Assembly: GCA_039619475.1 (NCBI GenBank)
Contig: CM077115.1
Span: 485,906,400-485,970,399 of the forward strand
Source: Icerya purchasi
Taxonomy: Eukaryota > Arthropoda > Insecta > Hemiptera > Monophlebidae
Length of the DNA stretch: 64,000 nt
Reading direction: 5' to 3'
The notes below the pieces were generated by a model. It searched no databases. It saw nothing but the letters and a program-made list of their open reading frames with translations, and was not told the DNA's origin. The translations under genes were made by a program, and so were the position numbers. Shown here in pieces: positions 1 through 11,372 of this stretch (position 1 is its first letter; each line of letters starts with the position of its first letter).

Positions 1-1129
1 ATCATATAATATATATGCTTGTTAGAACATTTTCATTCAAAACATGCCAAATTCGCAGTTATCATTTTTAGCATTATGTTAACAAATAGAAAATATGTTA
101 CGGATATGCTGTATTTTATTTTACTAAATGAAAGTACGGAGATTTTTAAAAGCGTAAAGAAAAAAAAAAAATCCGTCCCCAGCAAAAATTATAAATTTTA
201 AAATAAATGTATTAATAAATAGGTTGGTTGATATTTTCTAGTAAAGTTCCAAACGGATTATCATATTTGTCCTATTTATTTCTTCCATTTTTTATTAATT
301 AACCAGTATATACTAAAGTCTTAAAGCGCCAATTCATAATTATTTACACATATTCTTCGAAATTTTACATATACCGGAGAAAAGGCTATGTTTAAAATGC
401 GAGCATTTTAGCATTTTAATTCTAGGAATTATTTTTTAAATTTAATGTATATCACCGAATAAACAAAAAAAAAAAAAAAAAATCCAATATCGGCACGTTA
501 AGAAAATATATGTATATATTATATATATATATTTTTTTTGAGACACGCTTTAATCGTTCGTACTCGGTTCAATCATAGAAGTTATTATTAACTGTATATT
601 TTTCTTCTTCCACCGTGACGCATTCATATTATGAAGGCTTTCTGTAAAAGTTTCTTTTAACATTTCTTTCGAAATTTTGTTTATTAATTAATTAAGTTTT
701 TTTCTGCTACTCGCAGCAGTGTAGACTGTAAATAGTTCAGAGCAAGACTATAATTGCAACTGATATTGTGATCGTTTGGTTTATCGATGTATAAATGCGG
801 TCTCCCGTGTCTGTCTGCTGCTAACTAACCAGCACGCATACGATCGTACACCTGTGGTGGTTTGACATTACCTTCCATATGATTCTATTAGCGATTATTT
901 TAATTTAATTTTTGTAATAATTTCTGTTGTCAAGCCAAGCGCTCTAGCAACTAGACTATCGTGACCAAATTACATAATACTAAATTCAAAGCAGAGATAT
1001 TAAATTTTAAATTGTAATACCGCATATATTTTTCACCCAGTATTCCTGTGAACACGTATTTTTATGCGTTTAAAAATTTTTGAGACTTTACTGCTCTTTT
1101 TCAAAATCTTTTTTGATACCTAGGAAATT
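1..1129. other. AT-rich non-coding stretch
   Basis: I see no recognisable coding potential. It holds short A tracts (about 164-174 and 466-482) and a short TA run near 510-535. Nothing matches the repeat families found elsewhere in the window. Confidence 0.6.
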
Positions 1130-1512
1130 TCGCTAATGATTCTACAATCTCCAAATTTGATTACTTCCGATATGGAGGTTACGGGTTCGATCCCGAGCGA
1201 CGACAGAACTTTATTACAAATAATTAAATTAAACTATTCGATAATAATCAGGTGGAAGACAATGGCAAACCACCACGTTCAACATCATATGCGCGCTAGG
1301 TCAGTACACAGCAGACATAAATAGGACTGCACTAGTGGCGCGATAACAAGCGGCTACTATCAGTTCCGAATGTAGTCTTCTTGCGTGTGTACACCTGCGT
1401 TGCATATTATAATAATTGCTTAGTATACAACCTATATCTGTACATCTAAAAAAGTGTGCGAATAGGTTGTCCACCAACCGAATGGTTGAGAATATAATGA
1501 TGATGATTACAT
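1130..1512 (+). mobile_element. SINE-II copy 1 (tRNA-derived SINE)
   Basis: A pol III B-box-like sequence GGTTCGATCCC lies at 1184-1194. It is followed by a conserved GGTGGAAGACAATGGCAAAC block (about 1250-1270), then GCGCGCTAGGTCAGTACACAG and a body ending in a short ATGATGATG-like tail near 1496-1508. The same blocks in the same order occur at 31.4 kb, in reverse at 36.1 kb, and in part at 41.2 kb. The A box is poorly preserved, so the 5' boundary is approximate. A real tRNA gene is ruled out by the lack of a cloverleaf and by the shared downstream body. The mobilising LINE is unknown. Confidence 0.72.
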
Positions 1513-1608
1513 TAAAAATAATATTATAATACCCATTACTGTAATGTGATAAGTTTGACTTTTTTAAACAACAAAATAAAAAAAACATATTATATATATA
1601 TATAAAAA

Positions 1609-2660
1609 TAGTGGCGGACCTAGCAAAATTTTTAGGTGGTGCGAGATCTCAAAATGGCGCCCCTCCAAATATAAAACTTAGCGTTCTTTCTATGCCACTG
1701 CTTATTCGTATTTGTGCTCTACATAGTTTAGGTTCATACGAAACGGGAGTGTATTTTTCTTTTATATATAAACGGTATCAGACCGACCAAACACCTGTAG
1801 GCATATCTGAATGTCACCTTTTCACCTGAGAAATCATCATAATTAATATTTTGTTTGGCAACTTTTATTTCGAACTGTTAGACAGTAATATCAGTCTTAA
1901 AAGTAAAAGAACAACCAATTTGATTTTAAAAAAGCCTAGATGGCCACCTGTCTAGCTTTTACGGCTTGCAAATTTTTTTATCAAGTCGAAATAATTTAAC
2001 TTCTGCACAAGAGCACTTCCTCTAGACAAAATTCCAAGATATGATAGTCTCTTTCCTGACACACATAGTAAATCGTATAAGCTTTTATTAGTTTTAATTT
2101 ACTGATACTTCGTCCTCCTTTAATAACAATTACAAGTACAGTCAGCAAGATACGAAATGCTGTCCACACATTCGGGAAAATATTCTGCCAATCATTACGT
2201 TTTATAAGTCGAAGAACTTTTAATGGCTCTTCTGATTGAAAATCATTTAATAATGCGTTCAGGTTCATCAGTTCCTCAACCGAACTAATTTACAAATCAG
2301 CATAGGTTTTTTCCAAAATGGATTTTTCAGGAATTATTTTGATGTTGTATAAAAATGACCAGATGTATCGTTGAATTTTGACAGTTATCTAAATCGGCTG
2401 ACCAATGCATTCTCAATTGTATCAATCGTGGTGTATAAAACGTTCATTTTAAATAATTCTTCAGGCTGAGTTGATGTCTCATCTACGTCTTCGTATTTAA
2501 ATAACGGTTTCTATTTTTGGGATCGGACTGACTTAAAAATCAGATCTACCTCAGCCTGGGATGCTATTTCCCTAGCTGTTATTAGGGTAGATGAAAAAAT
2601 CCGATACTGTTTCACAAATTCCATGCAGTTTTTCAGCAATTGCGAGCGTTTGGTAAACCC
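1609..2660 (-). pseudogene. hAT transposase pseudogene (ZMYM1-like) with terminal sequence
   Basis: The minus-strand frame 1996-2268 reads as a hAT C-terminal dimerisation domain: FPNVWTAFRILLTVLVIVI followed by RSISKLKLIK. This matches the usual FPNVW-ALRILLT-PVTVASAERSFSKLKLIK block of ZMYM1-like transposases, with the AERSFSKLKLIK core degraded to GGRSISKLKLIK. Upstream on the same strand (about 2270-2640), family-like pieces such as AREIASQAEVDLIFK and a PEELFKMN stretch are recognisable, but stops and frameshifts separate them. Downstream, at 1609-1625, TAGTGGCGGACCTAGC looks like a degenerate hAT terminal inverted repeat. The element is missing its 5' coding half and the other terminus, and is certainly dead. 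Known family role: cut-and-paste transposition with 8-bp target duplications. Confidence 0.72.
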
Positions 2661-3715
2661 TTAGTTTCAGACTACATAGTCTTACTTACAATGTTTACAT
2701 CGCATGGCCGGGGAGAAAAAATACATTTTTTTTTTAAATTTCAAGCTTTTGGCGCTCGAGGACCCAATTTTGAAGTAGACTGGAAAGTGAGTAACATCGT
2801 TCAAAAGGGGAACTTAGGTGTCATTTTTCGCGTCAACTTCGAAAGTTTCGTTAAGGAAATAAAATATAGTTTAGTTCCCAACAAATAGCGCGATCTTCCT
2901 ATCAATATATCATATTCCCGGGGAAAAAATTGTCTTTTTCAAAAATTTCGAGCTTTTGGCACCTTGAAGGCCTAATTTGATAGTTGGAAACCCGGATGCT
3001 CCAAACTAAAGAAATATACGGAGATGGGCATACTTTTTAACTTATCTAAAATTTTAAACTATAATACTCACGTCGCAAACGGGGGACCGTTCATTTTTCG
3101 CACTTATTTAAACTTTTCGCCAACTTTGAAAGTTTCGTTAAGGAATGGAAATACGAGTTTGTTCCCGACTGCCTGAAAAAAAAAATGTTTTATTCAATAA
3201 TTTTAGGCTTTCGGCAGCTAAATATAAAGTTGTAAACTCGGCTGTTGTTTTCCCACAAAGTAGTCATTTATGCATATGTTTTTGAGTTTCCACAACTTTT
3301 TTATTTGGGGTTATTCTTTACGTGAACATAATTCTTTTTGTTGTTTTTGATCCGAAAAGAGGAGAGGGAGGAGGGATTAGATAATTTTTTTGACCGTAAT
3401 TTTTTGATTTTACGAAAAGGCCGCCTCTGTGTTTTGCTTTATATTTTGAATTTCTGGTCATGAGTTATGAATTTTTTAAGAGTGATTTTTGAAGTAGTTT
3501 TTAATTCCATATTATATATTCTTGACGATTTTTTTTGGTTTTTGCCGCCGAGTTTATCGGTTAACTTATTTATAGATCAGAGTTTTAAAGAGAATGTTAA
3601 TTGTAATTTATGATCCAATTTTTCTGAGTTATTGATTTCTATTTAGAATTTTTGTCATTTCTGAACCATCTCATATTAAGATTCCGCACATTATATGTGT
3701 ACGAAATGCTAAAAA
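2640..3715 (+). repeat. Composite repeat, copy 1: tandem monomers plus unique tail
   Basis: The block GGGGAAAAAA...TTTCAAAAATTTCGAGCTTTTGGC recurs at about 2710-2755, 2920-2958 and 3172-3213. The spacing (about 207 and 254 bp) is irregular, consistent with partly deleted monomers. Between the blocks lie conserved pieces GAAAGTTTCGTTAAGGAA and GTTCCCAACAAATAG. A non-repeated tail follows (about 3240-3470), with ACGTGAAC and CGTAATTTTTTGATTTTA. The copy ends in a small hairpin (CACATTATATGTG, about 3688-3700) followed by CTAA. The same order of monomers, tail and hairpin occurs at 59.3-60.1 kb. I see no protein-coding capacity. It may be a non-autonomous transposon carrying an internal satellite. 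Confidence 0.68.
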
Positions 3716-5150
3716 GGAAAACAGGAAGAATTAGTAAAAAGACGAAGGTAGTGGATATCTGATGAAAACATAAATCACATTTTTTATTAAATGAAAACGT
3801 TCAGATTCTGACTGTAATACACTGCATAAATGAAGATGATGGGGTACCTCCGGAAAGGTTTTTACTATACATTCATTTCAAATGTCGCTTTCCGAACGTA
3901 TCGCAAGTCTCCTCTGCGAAGCATCCGAATGACCTCCAGCGATCACCGCGATTATCTTCCACGAAAATTACTTTTAAAAATCATCATTAATACTACTCGT
4001 GTCCCAGCACCAGAAATTCCGTCAACGTCACAACAAGAATCATCCAAACACAGCCTTCGCCTATTTTTCCGAATCTAGCAGATACTAAATTTCATATTTC
4101 GTCTTCCACTCATACGAATTATTAAATATAGACACCCGGTTACGACGGCTTACCCGTCTACAACTCATCTAACGATTTATCATCTTTTCCAAACGAATTT
4201 TGATTATTTATTGCACCATCAAAAAAGACCGAAGTTTGCAATTATTCATAAGCTGTTGTTGTTCGGAGGAAAAATGGTTTACTGCACGGATGAATCCACT
4301 TCAGAAAGCTCAACGGGATGTGCTTTGAGATGCAAAATATTAATCATATCTAGGTTTTCTTATCATCCGTTTTTTCTCAATTTTGTCTTCAGAGTCGTGT
4401 AGCATATTATTAGACGTTTGCGTCATCAAACACTGTAACTAACTCCATGCTGGCTGTGCAAAATATAAAAATAAGAAAAGTCTAATCGCACAATTCCAAC
4501 TATGAGTTTGCAAAAAACCAACCTCTTGTCGCTTTGTTTATACCGAGGAACGATACTAGAGTCTAGTGCACGCAATTGCTGACAGAACGATAAAGGAAGT
4601 ATCACTGATGCGATCTGCTGCAAATGTAAATACTTGCCGAATCTAATGAAAAGACTCTTCTAAACTTTGTAGTGAGACGGATTAGTTCGAGATCATCACA
4701 CCTTCTCCTCGTTAAAGACTAGGTATATCCATGGAGTCATATTGTCTTATATACCAGAGTGCTCTGTTTCGGCTTCGCAAAGGGAACACAAGGGTATACG
4801 CCCGGTCACATTACTTTGCCTGGACTCTTCCTCTGCTGTGCTCGTAATGTAACTACTAATCCATTATTTCGCCTATGTCTGTTACTGCAAAGTCTACGCC
4901 TAAAGCACAAATTACCACCTTAATCTTAAATTTCAACTACGATCAACTCTATCGCTTCAGGCCATAAAAAAAAAAAAAAAAAAAAAACTATCGCATACCT
5001 TCGATCCTTTTTTAAAGAATCTGGACTAATTTAAAAAACATAAAATAGTAAATTTTCACGCTTCTAGTCAAAATCACTGTACACATTGCGAAAAAAGTTA
5101 AAAAAACATATTATGTTTTTAATATTTAGGTTAAAATTATTTTCTTCCAT
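3716..5150. other. Unassigned stretch with a 22-A tract
   Basis: No recognisable gene. A pure A22 tract at 4966-4987 could be the 3' tail of a retrotransposed insert on the plus strand, but the sequence upstream does not match any family I can name. The plus-strand reading frame at 3830-4078 has no recognisable domain. Confidence 0.4.
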
Positions 5151-5199
5151 TTCTGTATTAACACTTTATTGAACAATATAAAATCTTTATTAAACAGAA

Positions 5200-6412
5200 A
5201 ATTATTTTTAAATTAAAAAGTAAAACGTGCCGACATGTTTCGGAGTCACTTGCTCCACATTCATGGCGTTAATAATTAAAGTTAAAAATTGAAACGATGA
5301 CGTATTTGTCTTCTTATAATCTAATGTAATATATCGATATGTCATGAATATTTAATTTTATATAGCGGGTTATTATTAATTATAAGATTATTATTAATTA
5401 AGTTATCTTTAAATTTATTAATGTAATACGTTTCGGCGCTATTGAGTAAGTTATAATTATTGATATATTTTATTATTTCGTGGTCGTCTTTTATATTTAA
5501 TTTTAGTCTATGTTTATTAATAATAATGTGTTCCGCAACAGATGATTTATTAATATGTCCGTGTTTAATGGCAGCAATATGTTCGTTATATCGGATATGG
5601 AAAGTTCGACGCGTTTGTCCTATATCGTATAGTTCATTGCACGTACTACATTTAATTTTATATATGCCGGATTTGTTATATTTATCTATGTTTACGAATT
5701 TATTTGTATTAATTAATTGGTGATATAAGTGTTATTATTTGTTCTGTAAGATATTTTAATTGATTTCCGAAGTAGGTTGGTAAGACTGTTTATTGCTGGG
5801 TTAGTATATGTAAAAGTAGTCCAGATCTGTTTAGTGTTATTATTATTATTTTGTTTACCTTTTTTTCTATTTCGAGTACATTTAGAATATAGTTTATCTA
5901 TTATATTAGGTTTATAATTATTATTTAATGCGATGTTTTTTATCATATTTAATTCTGTTTTTTTCTCTTTGTTATTTAATGGAGTGTTTATTAATCGATA
6001 TATATGAGAGTAGAATGAGGAATATTTGTGTATTTGAGGATGGTTAGAATTTGAATTTATTGTGATATCTGTGAGTGTTTCTTTTCTATATATTTTATAT
6101 TGTAGTTTATTGTAGTTTATCATTAGTGTTAAGTCTAGGAAATTTAATTTATTGTAACCGATTTCAAGAGTATATTGTAAATTATTATTTATTGAGTTTA
6201 GGAATTTTAAAAATTTTTCAGGGTCTGAATTGTTTTGGTTTAAATTATTAGTTTTGAAAATGGTGATAATATCGTCAACGTATCTAGAGCATAAAAAATA
6301 ATGTTATGGTTTTGAAATTGTTTATTAATAATATTATCTTCGTAGTATTGTAATAATATTTCGCTTAAAATGGCAGATATAGGAGATCTTATTCATATTT
6401 CTTTCCGTAGTT
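5200..6412 (-). pseudogene. Penelope-like element, 5'-truncated (RT + GIY-YIG)
   Basis: Read on the minus strand. From 6392 downward, SPISAILSEILLQYY matches the conserved GSP(I/L)S motif of PLE reverse transcriptase. RYVDDIITIF (YVDD codons at 6271-6282) is the catalytic palm motif. The linker and thumb region (6123-5713) follows, then a GIY-YIG endonuclease domain: SGIYKIKCSTCNELY, IGQTRRTFHIRYNEHI and SVAEHI (about 5680-5540). Known role: target-primed reverse transcription by an RT fused to a GIY-YIG nuclease. Damage: everything before the GSPIS motif is missing, a stop lies just before GSPIS, two extra bases sit just before YVDD (CTAGA where CGA is expected), and a frameshift lies near 5715 between linker and endonuclease. 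Codons are extremely A/T-rich, with many Asn, Ile and Lys. The 3' part holds a hammerhead-like motif (5224-5272). Confidence 0.85.
5224..5272 (-). ncRNA. Degenerate hammerhead-ribozyme-like motif in PLE
   Basis: On the minus strand: GCC, then ATGAATG, then stem II GGAG-CAAGTGA-CTCC, then GAAAC-AT-GTC, then GGC. This follows the minimal type I hammerhead layout known from PLEs: a two-base-pair stem III closed by two nucleotides (GAAAC-NN-GUC), cleavage after GUC, and stem I GCC/GGC. The CUGANGA core reads AUGAAUG. C3 and the core G8/A9 positions are therefore altered, and cleavage activity is unlikely. The assignment rests on layout plus the PLE context. Confidence 0.42.
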
Positions 6413-6654
6413 TATAACTGAAATTTACGGTATTCTCCCTATGAAATGTAAAAAAATTCATACGGTACCGGGGCTAAATAGTACTGATATCTGCAAGTGA
6501 AATAAATTGACAGTTAGAATTACGAAATCTTTGAGGTGTTCGAAGATACTTCATATACTAGTAATGACGTGTACGATACATGTGCGATAGTGATACGAGT
6601 AAATTAATCAACCGTTAAAAATTTAAAAAATAACTCAGAAAAATGAATAAGTTT

Positions 6655-7072
6655 CGTAATATAATTTGTTTAGTAAATAATGTATTTTCTAAATAGCACA
6701 AAACGAACAACTAAAAGTATATTTATTGCAGAAATGTTTTCCGATCAAGCCGATTTTCAGCAGCAAAAGAAAATCGCAAAATCGAACACATAAATGTGTC
6801 GCGAGCAAGATTATAAAAATTTTAAAAACTCGAATACCGAATGGAAATATGTACTGCGAATAAAACATACACACAATTTACATACAAGTTCGTTCTTTAT
6901 TATTAAAATTTTTGTAATTTTGCTCGCGATACATTTATCTGTTCGATTTTGTGATTTTTCTTTTGCAGCTGAAAATCGGCTTGGTCGGAAAACATTTTTG
7001 TAATAAGTATACTTTTAGTTGTTCGTTTTGTGCTATTTGGGAAATATATTATTTTCTAAACAAATTATTTCT
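6655..7072. mobile_element. Long foldback (inverted-repeat) element
   Basis: Two arms of about 170 bp (6655-6835 and 6900-7072) are reverse complements with scattered mismatches, around a spacer of about 65-90 bp. Outer ends are TTTGTTTAG...TAGCACAAAACGAAC on the left and GTTCGTTTTGTGCTA...CTAAACAAA on the right. Reading frames on the two arms give near-identical peptides (FCNKYTFSCSFCAI on both), which reflects the duplication and not a gene. I see no clear target-site duplication. It resembles a foldback or MITE-type element. Confidence 0.72.
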
Positions 7073-9026
7073 TTTTACTATGTTTAAATTTAAAGTTCAT
7101 TTTTTTTCCATTTTAATCGTAAAATTTAAAAAAAAAGCGACAGCTGAATTTTAATTTCAACTAGGTATTTACATTAAAAATGTTTTCTATATTTCAGAAT
7201 AAATTCATGCTTACAGAGCTGCCGTTGTTTTACATGTTTTTTTTTCTCTTAAGTTCTTTTGATTATTTTCGCATTCATTTTTTACGTATTAAGACGAATT
7301 TAAGGAAACAATATGCGACAAAAACGAGCGGCTTGGTCCGTTGTCTACCTATTGTTATGAAACCAGTATCTAGACTGCATGCAGATACATACCGGTAGGG
7401 CGACGTGTTTTATCCGAGTCGATTGTGAATTAAATTTCGGAACGTTTCTTCGATTCGCGATATAGTTTACAATTGTCGTCATGACGTCATCGTTGTAACA
7501 TCTGAGGTGTCGGTTAGAGTGTCGGTCGAGACGTGACGTACAAATTTTCGAAATGAGCCCCAGCCGTAAGACACGTATGTCAACAATTTTTTTGTAAACG
7601 GATCGCTCGAATAGTTTTCATTATCAGTTACGATTTTATTCGGGTTTGTTTACTTCGAGTAACTGAGAATGTGTGAACACGAAGAGTTTTATATTTATTA
7701 TATATGTGTTTACGTTTTTATCTTGTTAGTTAGGAAAAGGTTAACCTGCACAACTCGCCACCGTAGCGATCTAGGCGACGATATTTTTTCCACAGCAGGT
7801 CGTATACTGAAAGTTCAAAACGTTATTAGAGCTTCGAATGTAATTGACGTGTCCGGAAGTAATTAAATTAAAAACTCGAATTCTAACGAGCTCGCACGGA
7901 AAAAGTTTGTGGTGAGTCAGAAAAAACTTTTGTACAGGGAATAAGTGAAATTATGGTTCGGTTACAATGTTTGAGTCACGATTTCTAAAATTTTTCCTCT
8001 CCTTTTCGAATGATAAAGACCACGCACTGTTTAAAAATCAGTAAAATATCAAAGTACGACGACGGGTAGGCTTGCTTTCGAATGCCGAATTATTCGAGAG
8101 TGATCTATTAGGTCCCGGTGTTACGCGGCATTTAGAAAAAGCGTGTTTCCAAATCTTACCGATTAATTTAGAGAGATTTACCAGGTAAAGATGAACAAAT
8201 TCATTAATAAGTTCAAATGAAAACGAAAATGGCGTAAATAAAAATTTTCACAAAGTACTCAGAACCAACTTTGCACCGAAAATCGGTGCTTGACATTTAT
8301 TTTTAGCCTTTTCTTTTATTGCTTCACACTATAAAGGCTATGAAAACGACTGTTTGCCGTGCAGATGACAAAGGAGCAACTGCTGAGTATATATCATTAT
8401 GCATCCGAGGAATCATGGGACAGAAACAGGTGATAATGATACCAGTTGGTTCAATCGGAATGATCTTCGTCGTAACTTAACTACGTTTATACAATTGTTA
8501 AACACACTTGTGTACGTAACAGGAGCATGTCCAACTCGTGTATATAGGTGACATCGTGCAGCCGTAATTATTAACGTAGCAATAATAATTATCGTCAATA
8601 TAATCGAAATCAGCCATAAATTATGTAATGAGACTGTTCTCTGCGATTTTTAATAATTAATAATGTTTAGAGACTGATGTGAACGGTAGTTCTAAATTCG
8701 AAATACCAACTGGAATTTTTTTTCCTTCTCCTTCGCTTAAACTATTTTTTTGGTTCAGATGCGCTCGCGATAAATTATGTTAGAATTCTATTTTTTTTTT
8801 AATAAATTTAAATATACCGCAAACAAAATGCCGACAGCAACATGATGGCGGAAGGATATTAATAGCAATATTAATTCCGGGAAAAAGTACAATTTTCAAA
8901 CTGATATCAGAGCGGAACAAAACAGATGGTTTACGAAATCAATGCGAACTATAATTTTTATTATTGCGATAATGAGATTAGATATGAAATGGAAGAATAA
9001 GCGAGTAACTGGACATATCTTATTTA
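7073..9026. other. Non-coding stretch, nothing recognised
   Basis: AT-rich unique-looking sequence. The region 7400-7600 is somewhat richer in CG. No domain, splice-bounded exon or repeat family was recognised. Confidence 0.5.
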
Positions 9027-10685
9027 ATGACAAAAAAAAAAAAATTGTTTACCAATTTGTTTCGTAGCAGAATATATTATCGCGTACAAGTACATTCCAT
9101 CCCTTTAGTTAATTCCTTCTCTTATCTCGGTATCATACATAATAGCACCTTATATCCTTTCGGGAGCATATCGGTTATTTGTGTACGTCCGCCCTCAAAA
9201 GGCTCAATATGCTAAAAGCTTTTTCGCCCCGTAAATGGGGCGGTGATTCTTATATCTTACTTATGTTATATAGATCGATAATCCTTTCCAAATTTCACTA
9301 CGGCGCATTCCTGTACGCTAGCGCTCCCAAACAATTTCTTCGTAAACTTGATCGCATCCAAAACTCATGTCTTCGTCTCCGTATTGGAGCATTTAATTCC
9401 TCTCCAATTCCAGCCATTTTGGCAGAGACTGGATTCCTTACTCTTTCCATTCGAAGACTTTTATTAGGTGAACGATTTCTGATTAAACGCCTCCCATTAC
9501 TAATTCTAAACTATTAAGTTCTTATCAATTTATTTTCGATAACTGGCGTTTCTCTCCCTCCTCGCAATACATTATCCTCGAGCTTATGCTCTTCTCGCTT
9601 TTTGACCTCCCTTTCACCAAACCACCTTACTTCACTTATAATTTCTTTGAATTCGTGCACTCTCCGAAGTTATTTATTCTCCCCTCGGACGTTACATCTC
9701 TTCCTCATCCTGCCGTTCAAAACTAATTCCATTACGTGTTATCCTTATACACTTCCCTTCTCATACAATTATCTACACGGATGGTTCGAAGTCTGATGCT
9801 GGTGTTGGGTTTGCATTCATTATCCCCGCGTTTACTTTCAGTTGCCCCTGTTTCCTCTATTTTTCTCGTCGAATCCACGGCTATCTTGCAGGCAGTCCTT
9901 TTTATATCCTCAACAAACAACATTTGGCTATCTCCGCTTTCTTTCCTACTCATGCCACTGATTCTATTATTCTTCAAATTCGTTCCTTAATTTTTGATTT
10001 ATTTACCGTCTCGTTCTATCGTAATCGATCTACTATGGATTCCTGGTCATCACGACATTCCTGGCAACGAGTTGGTTAACTTGTTAGCACGTTCGTCGGA
10101 GATCAATGTGGTCCGTTGATTAGTAGATTTCCTGCTCAAACTCTCTCCTGTCTCTCTCATCGTTTCCATCACGACTTCTGAACCGAATTCTATCCTTCAT
10201 TATCAATCCTAGATTTTTTTACCGTTCTATACAGCCATTTCCTTCCTCTCTTCCCTGGTTTAATCCTTTCCCCTACCTACCATAGTCGTTCGATTATTTC
10301 CTCTATAGTTCGCCTGCGGTTCAATCATAGTCTGATTTCGGCTTCCCTTATTTCCGTTTTTCTCTTTTTCAATCACCTTTGTGTCCTTATGACGCTCCAG
10401 AGTTCAATTATACTTGCGATGCGAATCACGTCTTGTTCGAATACCCCTTTATTTTCTCCGAACGTGCTGCCCTGTGTTTTAATCTTCTGCGCCTTGGCCT
10501 TCCCACTCCTTACAGTGCCCGCGCCATTCTCGCATTCCTCTCTCTCAATATAGTTCCTTTGTTAAGCCTTCTTTATCTCTTTAATTTCTAATCTTTTGCT
10601 TATATAATGTACAATTCTTTGCGTTGGGTAAATTCCACTGTTGACATGCCCAAAAAATTAAATTAAAAAAAAAATAAATAAAAAT
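9027..10685 (+). pseudogene. I/Jockey-like LINE, 5'-truncated: RT C-terminus, RNase H, 3' tail
   Basis: The copy starts inside the RT: IPLVNSFSYLGIIHN (about 9088-9132), then the RT C-terminal region 9179-9517 with ILSKFHYGAFLYASAPK, LRKLDRIQNSCLRLRIGA and PAILAETGFLTLSIRRLL. An RNase H domain follows: YTDGSKSDAGVGFAFIIP at about 9774-9827 (first catalytic Asp in YTDGS), the VESTAILQAVLF helix carrying the catalytic Glu (9868-9905), and WIPGHHDIPGNELVNLLA (about 10037-10090). The C-terminal Cys/His motif is CDANHVLFEYP (about 10409-10441), where the final Cys is replaced by Tyr. The element ends after ACATGCCC in an A-rich tail (about 10653-10685). Several frameshifts separate the domains, so it is inactive. 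Family role: non-LTR retrotransposition. The truncation is typical of incomplete target-primed reverse transcription. Confidence 0.88.
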
Positions 10686-10837
10686 ACATTGTGTGCCAAC
10701 ACCGCGAATATGCTACGAAACCGGTTGGTAAAAATTTAAATTAAAACATTCCCGCTTTATTTATTCTACTTAATTATGATTATTATTAATGTACGCAGAG
10801 GAATCGAAAAAATTCGGGGATATAATCTGCCTATAAC

Positions 10838-11233
10838 GGGTAGCGTAGTAGCCTAGTGGTTAAGGTTGGCTACCAAATCAGAGGTGTCATAGGTTATCGA
10901 GATTTGTCTCGTGCCGGATCAAAGTGGCTCCCAAGTTTACCCAGCCTGAAATAATTGGGTACCAGAGAAATCTGAGAAAGTAAAGGCGGATAATCCAAAA
11001 GTAGAAAGGAACTGGCTCTAGTATTCTCATCAGATCCATTAGATCTTTAAGTACATTATGATAAGCTTAACTTCACAATCCATGATACCTTTTCAAGCGT
11101 ATGGGACTTACTTTACTTTACTTTACTTTACTATACTTTACTTTACTTTACTTTACTTTACTGTACTTTACTTTACTGTACTTTACTTTACTGTACTTTA
11201 CTTTACTGTACTTTACTTTACTTTACTTTACTT
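10838..11233 (+). mobile_element. SINE-I copy 1 with (TTTAC)n tail
   Basis: An A-box-like TAGCCTAGTGGTTAAGG at 10849-10865 and a B-box-like GGTTATCGAGA at 10892-10902 are spaced as in tRNA-derived pol III promoters. The body includes CAGCCTGAAATAATTGGGTA, CAGAGAAATCTGAGAAAG, GGAACTGGCTC, CTCATCAGATC and CTTCACAATCCATGATACC. It ends in GGGACTTAC and runs into a long (TTTAC)n tail with GTAC/ATAC variants (11105-11233). Three more copies lie at 23.4 kb (minus), 51.7 kb and 53.2 kb. This is the most complete one. Confidence 0.82.
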
Positions 11234-11338
11234 TTTTTTTTTTTTTGGGACTCTTTTAATTGCCAGGATTATTGCGCCCATCGGATAGGTTTTAGGAGTA
11301 AAGGTGGGTTTTTTTGAGAAAGCTAATCAATGAATTTA
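11234..11338 (-). mobile_element. Short insert with poly(A) end, nested in SINE-I tail
   Basis: The (TTTAC)n tail of the SINE is interrupted here and resumes at 11339-11372. The insert begins with a run of T (about 11232-11246), i.e. a poly(A) tail on the minus strand, followed by about 90 bp of unique sequence. This fits a short 5'-truncated retrotransposon end that landed inside the SINE tail. The family is not identified. Confidence 0.45.
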
Positions 11339-11372
11339 GTTTTACTTTACTGCACTTTACTTTACTTTACTT
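11339..11372 (+). repeat. Remainder of the (TTTAC)n tail
   Basis: TTTTACTTTACTGCACTTTACTTTAC continues the motif of the 11105-11233 tail after the nested insert. Confidence 0.7.

Noticed and set aside
1184..1194. tRNA gene candidate from a good B box
   Set aside because: No cloverleaf or A box. The same B box and downstream body recur at 31.5 and 36.1 kb, so it is a SINE.
5460..5723. Plus-strand open frame
   Set aside because: Antisense shadow of the PLE GIY-YIG domain, whose minus-strand reading is clearly recognisable.
9732..9977. Minus-strand open frame
   Set aside because: Antisense shadow of the LINE RNase H region.
11058..11288. Frame with repeated YFTLL/YFTVL
   Set aside because: It is the translation of the (TTTAC)n SINE tail.
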